Shown: positions 8,001 to 12,319 of the stretch, one piece after another | Layout: each line of letters begins with the position of its first letter | How positions within the stretch are numbered: position 1 is the stretch's first letter | Assembly: GCA_002329565.1 (NCBI GenBank) | Contig: DCTM01000041.1 | Span: forward strand, 7,515-19,833 | Length of the DNA: 12,319 nucleotides | Direction: 5' to 3' | From: Firmicutes bacterium UBA1440 | Lineage (GTDB): Bacteria; Bacillota; Clostridia; Peptostreptococcales; Anaerovoracaceae | Made by a program: the position numbers and the translations under genes | The notes under the pieces: generated by a model | What the model was told of the DNA's origin: nothing | Databases searched by the model: none | What the model saw: only the letters and a program-made list of their open reading frames with translations

Positions 8001-8525
8001 TCTGAAGCCGTCAAAGAAGTGCATGAAAGGAATTCTCGATTTAATTGCGGAAAGGTGTGCAACACCGGCGAGGTCCATAACTTCCTGCACGCTTCCTGTA
8101 CAGAGCATTGCAAATCCTGTCTGACGGCAGTTCATAACGTCAGAGTGATCTCCGAAGATAGAGAATGCGTGTGTACCGACAGTTCTGGCTGCAACGTGAA
8201 TCACGCCGGGGTGTCTCTGTCCCGAAATTCTGTGTAAGGTCGGGATCATCAGCATCAAGCCTTGCGATGATGTATACGATGTAGCCAAAGCACCTGCTTC
8301 AAGTGCGCCGTGCACAGCACCTGCAGCACCTGCTTCAGACTGCATCTCTACGATTCTTACAGTTTGTCCGAATATATTTTTCTTGCCGGTAGCAGCCCAT
8401 TCGTCCGTTTTCTCTGCCATCGGTGATGACGGTGTAATCGGAAAGATTCCCGCTACTTCCGTAAACGCATATGCAACATATGCGGCGGCCTCATTACCGT
8501 CAACAATTTTCATAATCTTACCCAT
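5013..8525 (-). CDS. nifJ: Pyruvate:ferredoxin (flavodoxin) oxidoreductase, single chain
   Basis: A 1170-residue homodimer-type PFOR that converts pyruvate and CoA to acetyl-CoA, CO2 and reduced ferredoxin. Domains in order: pyrimidine-binding domain (IFPITPSSPMAEKTDEWA near residue 30), transketolase-C-like domain, gamma-type domain (FWGLGSDGTVGANKNS near 420), EKR region, two [4Fe-4S] motifs (CIQCNQCSIVCP near 686 and CTSCGCCVQVCP near 744), then the TPP domain with ACAGCGET near 808 and GDGWAYDIGYGG near 968, followed by YSNTGGQSSKATP. Length and all motifs are normal. Three start codons are close together: ATG 8543, ATG 8525 and a third at 8513. I prefer 8525, which gives the usual family N-terminus (MGKIMKIVDGNEAAA) and has GGAGG 11 bases upstream; 8543 also has a plausible AGGGAG. 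The gene is monocistronic, between its own promoter and terminator. Confidence 0.97.
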   Translation of the reverse strand: MGKIMKIVDGNEAAAYVAYAFTEVAGIFPITPSSPMAEKTDEWAATGKKNIFGQTVRIVEMQSEAGAAGAVHGALEAGALATSYTSSQGLMLMIPTLHRISGQRHPGVIHVAARTVGTHAFSIFGDHSDVMNCRQTGFAMLCTGSVQEVMDLAGVAHLSAIKSRIPFMHFFDGFRTSHEIQKVEALEYDDFAKLVDYDALEAFRNNALNPEAPVMRSTVENPDIYFQVREASNKDYDELPEVVQGYMNEINKLTGRDYKLFNYYGAQDAEHIIVAMGSVSGTIEEVVKHLNERGEKIGFLQVHLYRPFSAKHMLGAIPKTVKKISVIDRLKEMGSVGEPLYEDVCAAYINVADKPEILAGRYGLSSKDTTPEQIKAIYDNMKLDMPKNHFTVGINDDVTNLSLPLTGKLQVEPEGTISCKFWGLGSDGTVGANKNSIKIIGETTDMYCQAYFEYDTKKSFGITRSHLRFGHKPISSTYLVTNADFVACHNQSYLERYDIVSEIKPHGTFLLNCEWDASELDSKMPAKVKKYIAENDINLYIIDANKCARELGLGNHANMVLQAAFFNLAKVIPVEEAVAHMKAAVQKTYGKKGEEVVKKNMNAIDAGVNAVVKVDVPASWKNAVSDAKDEHKGDMPKFIKDILIPINALKGDDLPVSTFMDMQDGTAPLGTSRYEKRGIATDVPVWNKDSCIQCNQCSIVCPHAVVRPFLLDEEEAANAPEGFEMTDAKGKGLEGLKFSIGVSTLDCTSCGCCVQVCPKKGDALKLVPVAQANLDQTNWEYAATIKEKADKMDIYTVKGSQFKQPLLEFSGACAGCGETAYIKLLTQLYGDKMYIANATGCTQAWGAAMPCMPYCTNQEGKGPAWSNSLFENNAEFSYGMCLAVTQQRESVKMDVEKLIEITKNSDLKAAAEAWIATYDQLNESAVASKALIEALKVAKVDGEEKTVVDTILRKKNHLSKKSMWMVGGDGWAYDIGYGGLDHVFAMGEDVNVLIVDTEVYSNTGGQSSKATPIGAVAQFQAGGKVTAKKDLGLLMMSYDNVYVAQVSMGADKNQMMKAFKEAEAHKGPSIIIAYAPCINHGIKKGMSNAQEEMKRAVESGYWNLYRYQPDTKKFNLDSKEPTLALKEFLRGEVRYSSLEITFPDHAEKLFAEAEESAKEKYQYYKNRAEN

Positions 8526-8579
8526 ACTAAAAGTTTCCTCCATTTCTCCCTAAAAAGAATAAAGATGTTTCTCTTATTA

Positions 8580-8609
8580 TATTAAGCACCTTTTCCGCAA
8601 AAAAGTCAA
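8580..8609 (-). promoter_or_regulatory. Promoter of the PFOR gene
   Basis: On the minus strand TTGACT (8609-8604) is followed after 18 bases by TTAATA (8585-8580). A TATAAT at 8581-8576 overlaps it but would need a 22-base spacer. The -35 hexamer is identical to that of the vor promoter. Confidence 0.6.
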
Positions 8610-8619
8610 TTTATCGATT

Positions 8620-8634
8620 TTTCACAAAACGAAA
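8620..8634. promoter_or_regulatory. Operator candidate at the PFOR promoter, matching the vor palindrome
   Basis: Read on the minus strand this is TTTCGTTTTGTGAAA, identical at 13 of 15 positions to the core of the vor palindrome, TTTCGTGTTGCGAAA. Its centre, 8627, is 18 bp upstream of the first base of the -35 box, exactly as at vor. It is less symmetrical than the vor copy. Confidence 0.55.
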
Positions 8635-8647
8635 ATTTTAGTGATAT

Positions 8648-8664
8648 TTTCTCTTTTTAAGAAA
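8648..8664. promoter_or_regulatory. Second, weaker inverted repeat upstream of PFOR
   Basis: TTTCTCTTTTTAAGAAA matches the second vor element (1882-1898) at 12 of 17 positions. Its centre is 29 bp from the main site, compared with 32 bp at vor. The stretch is very AT-rich, so the similarity may be chance. Confidence 0.25.
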
Positions 8665-8869
8665 AAAATCTCTTAATGCGGCCAACGCGGCAATTGCAAA
8701 GCCTTAATTTATAAACACTTTTATTTTTGCATTATATTTTAAAGAAACTTTTTCGGGTTTTAACTTAATTTAATTTTTTTTGTGAAGCCCTACAATTCCT
8801 TTGATTTTTTTTATTTTAAAGCAACAATGTAATACAAGGAAAACGTTTGCATCTGCCGACACAAAATGC
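8665..8869. other. AT-rich intergenic stretch with no recognised content
   Basis: About 200 bases between the PFOR control region and the tRNA-Val terminator. It contains long T and A runs and no credible coding frame, RNA fold or repeat that I can support. An open frame on the minus strand here merely runs through the tRNA gene. Confidence 0.5.
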
Positions 8870-8915
8870 AAAAAATAAAAAACACCCGGACTCTCGCTTA
8901 CGAGATTCGGATGTT
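8870..8915 (-). terminator. Intrinsic terminator of the tRNA-Val gene
   Basis: Directly downstream of the tRNA on the minus strand. A GC-rich hairpin with CTCG/CGAG next to a TAAG loop and outer AACA/TGTT pairing, with one mismatch and one bulge, is followed by a long U-rich tail (TTTTTTATTTTTT). Confidence 0.8.
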
Positions 8916-8920
8916 TGCGG

Positions 8921-8997
8921 TGGTAGGGACAACTGGATTCGAACCAGCGACCTCTTGCTTGTCGAGCAAGCGCTCTAACCAACTGAGCTATGCCCCT
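8921..8997 (-). tRNA. tRNA-Val (anticodon GAC), with C at position 33
   Basis: A 77-base cloverleaf with encoded CCA. The acceptor stem AGGGGCA pairs with TGTCCCT (one G-U pair). The D arm is GCTC/GAGC. The anticodon stem CTTGC/GCAAG encloses TCGACAA, giving anticodon GAC at 8963-8961. The T arm is GCTGG-TTCGAAT-CCAGT and the discriminator base is A. The stems pair throughout, so the gene looks intact. The oddity is C at position 33 (genome position 8964), just before the anticodon, where U is nearly universal. It has its own promoter and terminator. Confidence 0.92.
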
Positions 8998-9013
8998 CCG
9001 TAACGTGATTCAT

Positions 9014-9042
9014 ATTATACCATAACAATTCGTGCTGTACAA
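9014..9042 (-). promoter_or_regulatory. Promoter of the tRNA-Val gene
   Basis: On the minus strand TTGTAC (9042-9037) and a perfect TATAAT (9019-9014) are separated by 17 bases, with a TG extended -10 element. Transcription would begin about ten bases before the mature tRNA. Confidence 0.85.
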
Positions 9043-9128
9043 GAAAAAATTTACCGAAAATGTATTTTGAGATACACGTTGGAATTTGAAACGTTGCAGG
9101 TTATGTTCCAAAAAAACGATAAAAACTA

Positions 9129-9157
9129 TTGCAAACAATCCCAAACTGTGCTAAAAT
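9129..9157 (+). promoter_or_regulatory. Promoter of the tRNA-Ser gene
   Basis: TTGCAA (9129-9134) and TAAAAT (9152-9157) are 17 bases apart, with TG one base before the -10 box. The predicted start, near 9164, is about 14 bases before the mature tRNA. Confidence 0.8.
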
Positions 9158-9177
9158 AACCGATGTGTCCATGAATT

Positions 9178-9265
9178 GGAGAGTTGACCGAGCGGCTAAG
9201 GAGCTCGCCTGGAAAGCGAGTAAGGTGTAACAGCCCCGTGGGTTCGAGTCCCATGCTCTCCGCCA
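9178..9265 (+). tRNA. tRNA-Ser (anticodon GGA)
   Basis: An 88-base class II tRNA with encoded CCA. The acceptor stem GGAGAGT pairs with GCTCTCC. The anticodon stem CTCGC/GCGAG encloses CTGGAAA, anticodon GGA at 9211-9213, with the normal U33. The long variable arm typical of tRNA-Ser (TAAGGTGTAACAGCCCC region) and the T arm (GGGTTCGAGTCCC) are present, as is discriminator G. Confidence 0.96.
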
Positions 9266-9269
9266 AAAC

Positions 9270-9309
9270 AAGACCGATGCAATGCATCGGTCTTTTATTT
9301 TTCTTTTGC
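9270..9309 (+). terminator. Intrinsic terminator of the tRNA-Ser gene
   Basis: An 11-bp perfect stem (AAGACCGATGC / GCATCGGTCTT) with a three-base loop is followed by TTATTTTTCTTTT. It begins four bases after the tRNA CCA. Confidence 0.9.
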
Positions 9310-9403
9310 GAAAGCCCACTGCGAAATGACAACAACAGTATTAACAATGATTCTCTGCAATTTGAGAAGCCGGTTCGTTCTGCGCAACTCTACGCAACGT
9401 AGG

Positions 9404-9432
9404 TTGTATCAAGGCTCGCCATGCTGTATTAT
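9404..9432 (+). promoter_or_regulatory. Promoter of the XRE-desulfoferrodoxin gene
   Basis: TTGTAT (9404-9409) and TATTAT (9427-9432) are 17 bases apart. The predicted start near 9439 leaves a short leader of about 18 bases holding only the ribosome site. The small repeat CTACG-CAA-CGTAG (9390-9402) sits just upstream and could be an autoregulatory site, but this is speculative. Confidence 0.6.
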
Positions 9433-9456
9433 TGAATCTGTAAGGGAGGTATGTTT

Positions 9457-10068
9457 ATGAACTATGTAACAGGAAGTGCTATAAAAAGACTTCGAGAGCA
9501 AAAGCACCTGACACAAAAGGATCTGGCCGATCTGCTGGCCGTATCGGATAAGACCGTTTCTAAATGGGAAACCGGCCGCGGGCTTCCGGATATAGCGATT
9601 ATAAAAGAGCTTGCAACGGCGCTGGGGATATCTGTGGCTGAGCTTTTGACCGGTGACGTAACACAAAATGCAAATCGCTCCGGCAACATGTTGAAAAGCA
9701 AATTTTATGTATGCCCGCTCTGCGGCAATGTCATTCACACAATGGGTGAAGGCTCATACAGCTGTTGCGGGATACAACTTCCGCCACTTGAAGTTGAAAA
9801 TGCCGACTGTATCGAAAACGATGAAGTAAAATCCCCTCACTCCATGAGTGTTGAAATCATAGATAACGATTACTATGTTACAATGAATCACCCGATGACA
9901 AAGGAGCACTATATATCCTTTATGGCATTTATTACCGGTGACCGCATACAACTGGTGAAGCTTTATCCGGAGCAGTCATGTGAAGCCACATTTCAACGCC
10001 GCGGTCTCGGTACCTTTTACGCATATTGCAACCGTCACGGATTATGCAAACTTAACGCAAAAAAATGA
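9457..10068 (+). CDS. XRE-type regulator fused to a desulfoferrodoxin-like iron domain
   Basis: A 203-residue fusion. Residues about 6-62 are a Cro/C1 helix-turn-helix (LTQKDLADLLAVSDKTVSKWE). Residues 84-105 carry the desulforedoxin-type site CxxC...CC (Cys86, Cys89, Cys103, Cys104). Residues about 126-198 resemble the neelaredoxin/superoxide reductase domain: PHSMSVEI (His128), HPMTKEH (His145, His151) and YCNRHG (Cys191, His194). These match the four His and one Cys that bind iron in that family. The catalytic Glu-Lys pair before the first His is replaced by Ser-Pro, so sensing of oxygen or redox state is more likely than catalysis. The ATG at 9457 is chosen because GGGAGG lies seven bases upstream; ATG 9451 is too close to it. 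The gene converges on the aldehyde dehydrogenase gene with a 20-base gap and no clear terminator. Confidence 0.88.
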   Translation: MNYVTGSAIKRLREQKHLTQKDLADLLAVSDKTVSKWETGRGLPDIAIIKELATALGISVAELLTGDVTQNANRSGNMLKSKFYVCPLCGNVIHTMGEGSYSCCGIQLPPLEVENADCIENDEVKSPHSMSVEIIDNDYYVTMNHPMTKEHYISFMAFITGDRIQLVKLYPEQSCEATFQRRGLGTFYAYCNRHGLCKLNAKK

Positions 10069-10088
10069 AGCGATTATAAAAGAACTTC

Positions 10089-11441
10089 TTATCTCATCAG
10101 CTTTTTAACAATATTGAGACGGGCTGCGCTGTACGGCGGATACATAATGTTGTGAGCGAGGCGGTTGCTGCGCGTTAGGAAACTTCTCTTGTGCGAAAAC
10201 GTCAGGAAGCTGTCTTTCCCATGATAGGCACCCATGCCGGATGTTCCTACTCCTCCAAACGGCAAATGCTCACCGGCAATGTGCAAGACAGTATCGTTGA
10301 TGCATACGCCGCCCGATGGAATGCGCGCCGTAAGCATATCCTGCTTGTGCTTGTCTTTTGAAAAGATGTAAAGCGCAAGAGGGGTTCTGAGTTGCGCCCC
10401 GCCTTCCTTCATCATGTCAAATATATCGGACTCCTTGCTATAGGAAATAACAGGCAGGATTGGTCCGAACAGTTCCTCTCTCATCGAGGCGCACGATAGC
10501 GGATCTGCCGCATAGCTTAAGTCAAGAACGGTCGGTTCTATATAAAGCAGGTTTTTGTCCGTACCGCCTCCCGATACTATATAATCCGCGTCAATATTCA
10601 AAACAGTCTCAAGGCGTTCAAAATGCCTTTGATTGATGATTCTTCCGTAATCGGGACTTTTAGCCGCATTTTCACCAAAGAAACCGCATGCGGCTTTTTT
10701 CATTTCCGCTTGCAGCGCATCTTTGATTTCCGCCTGTGCGAGTACATAGTCTGGGGCCACGCAGGTTTGTCCCGCATTTACAGTCTTCCCCCAGATAATC
10801 CTTTTTGCTGCGAGTCCGATATCTGCGTCCGCACAGACGATTGCCGGGCTTTTCCCGCCGAGTTCCAAGGTCATGGGTGTAATAGTATCGGCAGCGGCAG
10901 CCAAAATCTTGCGTCCTGTTGCGGCGCCTCCTGTGAAAAAAATGTAATCAAACCCGCTCCGCACGAGCTGCTCTGTGGTATCGGCACCGCCTGTCACACA
11001 GCGTACCTTTCCGCCGCGGAAAGCATCGGAGATAATATCCTCTATAACTTTTTCCGTGTGCGAAGCGACCTCAGACGGCTTGACAACGACATCGTTCCCT
11101 GCACAAAGCGCACCAATCAGTGGTTCCATCACAAGCTGAAACGGGTAATTGAACGGACCGATGATGAGGACGTTGCCGTACGGTTCATAGCTTATTTTGC
11201 TCCTTGCAGGCAAAAGGCAGAAAGGTGTCTTGCGTCTTTCGGGCTTCATCCAGGCACGCAGATGTTCTTCAGTGTAGCTGATGCCCGCATATACAAAGCC
11301 TATTTCAGTCATGTAAGATTCACTGCGTCCTTTACCTAAGTCACGATACAGTGCCTCATAAACTTGTTCTTCAAAGCATTCAATCCCGATTCGCAAGCGC
11401 TTCAAATCGTTCAAACGTTCCTCTAAGCCCCTGTATTGCAT
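10089..11441 (-). CDS. Aldehyde dehydrogenase, class 3 / fatty-aldehyde type
   Basis: A 450-residue NAD(P)-dependent aldehyde dehydrogenase that oxidises aldehydes to acids; the length fits the short class 3 (ALDH3) type. Key residues are present: Asn98 in GPFNYPF, general base Glu193 in LELGGKSP, and nucleophile Cys227 in NAGQTCVAPDYV, with the family's usual 34-residue spacing between Glu and Cys. The nucleotide-binding loop reads FFTGGAATG, with Gly where Ser is usual (FTGS). The C-terminal signature PFGGVGTSGMGAYHGKDSF is typical of class 3. No C-terminal membrane anchor is obvious. The ATG at 11441 has AAAGGAG nine bases upstream; a GTG at 11462 in the same frame lies before that ribosome site and is unlikely. 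No strong promoter is visible in the 81 bases separating it from the upstream cyclase gene. Confidence 0.93.
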   Translation of the reverse strand: MQYRGLEERLNDLKRLRIGIECFEEQVYEALYRDLGKGRSESYMTEIGFVYAGISYTEEHLRAWMKPERRKTPFCLLPARSKISYEPYGNVLIIGPFNYPFQLVMEPLIGALCAGNDVVVKPSEVASHTEKVIEDIISDAFRGGKVRCVTGGADTTEQLVRSGFDYIFFTGGAATGRKILAAAADTITPMTLELGGKSPAIVCADADIGLAAKRIIWGKTVNAGQTCVAPDYVLAQAEIKDALQAEMKKAACGFFGENAAKSPDYGRIINQRHFERLETVLNIDADYIVSGGGTDKNLLYIEPTVLDLSYAADPLSCASMREELFGPILPVISYSKESDIFDMMKEGGAQLRTPLALYIFSKDKHKQDMLTARIPSGGVCINDTVLHIAGEHLPFGGVGTSGMGAYHGKDSFLTFSHKRSFLTRSNRLAHNIMYPPYSAARLNIVKKLMR

Positions 11442-11472
11442 AGCAATCCTCTCCTTTCCCACTTATAACAAG

Positions 11473-11515
11473 AGAGCCGAGCGAACACCCTGCCGGGTGA
11501 CTCGCAATCGGCTCT
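11473..11515 (-). terminator. Long hairpin between the diguanylate cyclase and aldehyde dehydrogenase genes
   Basis: Nested pairing: outer AGAGCCGA/TCGGCTCT (8 bp), middle GCGA/TCGC (4 bp) and inner CACCC/GGGTG (5 bp), separated by small internal loops. It starts eight bases past the cyclase stop. The minus-strand tail CTTGTTATAAG has few U residues, so termination may be incomplete, allowing some read-through into the dehydrogenase gene. Confidence 0.55.
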
Positions 11516-11522
11516 TTGAATT

Positions 11523-12319
11523 CTATATTGACACGGTCATGCCGTTTGTCAAAACATTTTCTTTAAAATGCACACAGTTACGCCCGGCTTTCTTTGCCTC
11601 GTAAAGCATTCTGTCGGCGTTCTCTATGGCACTTTCAACATTTCCTTTACAGGTCGGAGTCAACGTGGCTACGCCGACACTGATTGTAACTTTTGTGAGC
11701 TTGTCGGAATACAGCGATGAGATTCTCAACTCTGCGATTGCATTGCGAATTCGCTCCGCCATCTCCACCGCCCCTCTCGAGTCGGTTCCGGGCAATATAA
11801 CCGCAAACTCTTCTCCTCCGTAACGGCAGACGATGTCTGTCGAACGTTTGAGCATTGATTTGATGGTGTCCGCCACCGACCGCAGCATAATGTCGCCTTG
11901 CAGGTGACCGTATGTATCGTTATACTCTTTGAATTTATCTATGTCTATCATCAACAGGCTGATAACATTATTCTCGCGAGCCGCTCGTGCCCATTCGTAC
12001 TTCAGTTTTTTATCAAACGCTCTGCGATTCAAGACATTCGTGAGTTCGTCTGTCAAACTCAGCTGTTCGATAGCACGCATCTGGTTAATAATCTGAATCT
12101 GTGTGGCAATCCTTGCTTTGACTATTGCATTTTTAAATGGTTTTTTAATATAATCGACTGCGCCGAGCAGAAAGCCTTTTTCCTCATCATCTTCACTTGT
12201 CAAGCCACTGATGATGATAACTCTCGCGCGGCGCGACCCGTGGTGGACCTTAAATAAGGATTGCATCAGTTCAAAGCCGTTTGAGTCCGGCAAAACGATA
12301 TCCAAAAGAATCAGATCCG
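11523..12319 (-). CDS. Response regulator with GGDEF domain (diguanylate cyclase), partial at its N-terminal end
   Basis: The gene enters from the right edge; the first ~50 residues are missing. The visible part begins inside a receiver domain: DLILLDIVLP, with the second Asp (12300-12302) as the phosphate acceptor, IISG for the conserved Ser/Thr, and KKPF for the conserved Lys. A helix (KARIATQIQIINQMRAIEQLSL) then links to a complete GGDEF domain: DIDKFKEYNDTYGHLQGD for substrate and metal binding and the active-site loop YGGEEF. An RSTD inhibitory site sits exactly five residues before GGEEF, so product feedback by c-di-GMP is expected. It should make cyclic di-GMP when phosphorylated by a histidine kinase not present in this window. 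There is no ATG near the window edge; the true start lies outside. Confidence 0.95.
   Translation of the reverse strand, partial: DLILLDIVLPDSNGFELMQSLFKVHHGSRRARVIIISGLTSEDDEEKGFLLGAVDYIKKPFKNAIVKARIATQIQIINQMRAIEQLSLTDELTNVLNRRAFDKKLKYEWARAARENNVISLLMIDIDKFKEYNDTYGHLQGDIMLRSVADTIKSMLKRSTDIVCRYGGEEFAVILPGTDSRGAVEMAERIRNAIAELRISSLYSDKLTKVTISVGVATLTPTCKGNVESAIENADRMLYEAKKAGRNCVHFKENVLTNGMTVSI

Noticed and set aside
6633..8237. A 534-codon open frame on the plus strand
   Set aside because: It is entirely antisense to the PFOR gene, whose full set of domains and motifs is on the minus strand. The plus-strand translation has no recognisable domain and no ribosome site at its start.
8770..8982. 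A 70-codon minus-strand frame
   Set aside because: It reads through the tRNA-Val gene and its terminator; it has no ribosome site and no protein-like content.
9300..9313. TTTC-TTTTGC-GAAA resembling the shared oxidoreductase operator
   Set aside because: The spacer is one base shorter than at vor and PFOR, it overlaps the U-rich tail of the tRNA-Ser terminator, and it is about 90 bp from the next -35 box.
9101..9347. Two overlapping minus-strand frames of about 72 codons
   Set aside because: They are antisense to the tRNA-Ser gene and its promoter and terminator.
1..12319. Search for CRISPR arrays, insertion sequences, phage genes or attachment sites, including beside the two tRNA genes
   Set aside because: No regularly spaced repeats, no transposase or integrase frames, and no direct repeat of a tRNA 3' end were seen.

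Overview
The window looks like the chromosome of an anaerobic, low-to-mid GC Gram-positive bacterium of the class Clostridia. The evidence is two separate 2-oxoacid:ferredoxin oxidoreductases (a multi-subunit Vor/Kor-type enzyme and a single-chain PFOR), a desulfoferrodoxin-type iron domain fused to a DNA-binding domain, strong AGGAGG ribosome sites, consensus sigma-A promoters with 17-bp spacers, and tRNA genes that encode CCA. There are no insertion sequences, phage genes or CRISPR arrays; it reads as ordinary core chromosome.

Layout. 1-1753 (minus): an operon in the order 2x[4Fe-4S] ferredoxin subunit, alpha subunit (VorB-like), beta subunit (VorA-like, cut by the window edge). 1754-2097: a divergent control region with a strong promoter on each strand and a perfect 9-bp-arm palindrome beside the vor promoter. 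2098-2847 (plus): an XRE-type regulator with an unrecognised C-terminal domain. 2872-2896: a bidirectional terminator. 2925-4737 (minus): a bactofilin and, upstream of it, a membrane-anchored polysaccharide deacetylase, probably one cell-envelope operon. 4948-4987: terminator. 5013-8525 (minus): single-chain pyruvate:ferredoxin oxidoreductase. 8870-9309: two divergent tRNA genes, Val(GAC) on minus and Ser(GGA) on plus, each with its own promoter and terminator. 9457-10068 (plus): an XRE-desulfoferrodoxin fusion. 10089-11441 (minus): a class-3-type aldehyde dehydrogenase. 11523-12319 (minus): a receiver-GGDEF diguanylate cyclase, cut by the window edge.

How the genes fit together. The two ketoacid:ferredoxin oxidoreductases make acyl-CoA and reduced ferredoxin. 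Their promoters share a palindromic site, TTTCGTGTTGCGAAA at vor and TTTCGTTTTGTGAAA at PFOR (13 of 15 identical). In both cases the site is centred exactly 18 bp upstream of the first base of a TTGACT -35 box. This suggests one regulator controls both, and the XRE gene divergent from vor is the natural suspect. This possible ferredoxin-oxidoreductase regulon is the most interesting signal here.

Other points of note: the iron domain of the second XRE protein keeps all apparent metal ligands but lacks the Glu-Lys pair of superoxide reductase, so it is probably a redox or oxygen sensor. The tRNA-Val has C instead of the near-universal U at position 33. The ferredoxin gene of the vor operon most likely starts at a TTG codon.
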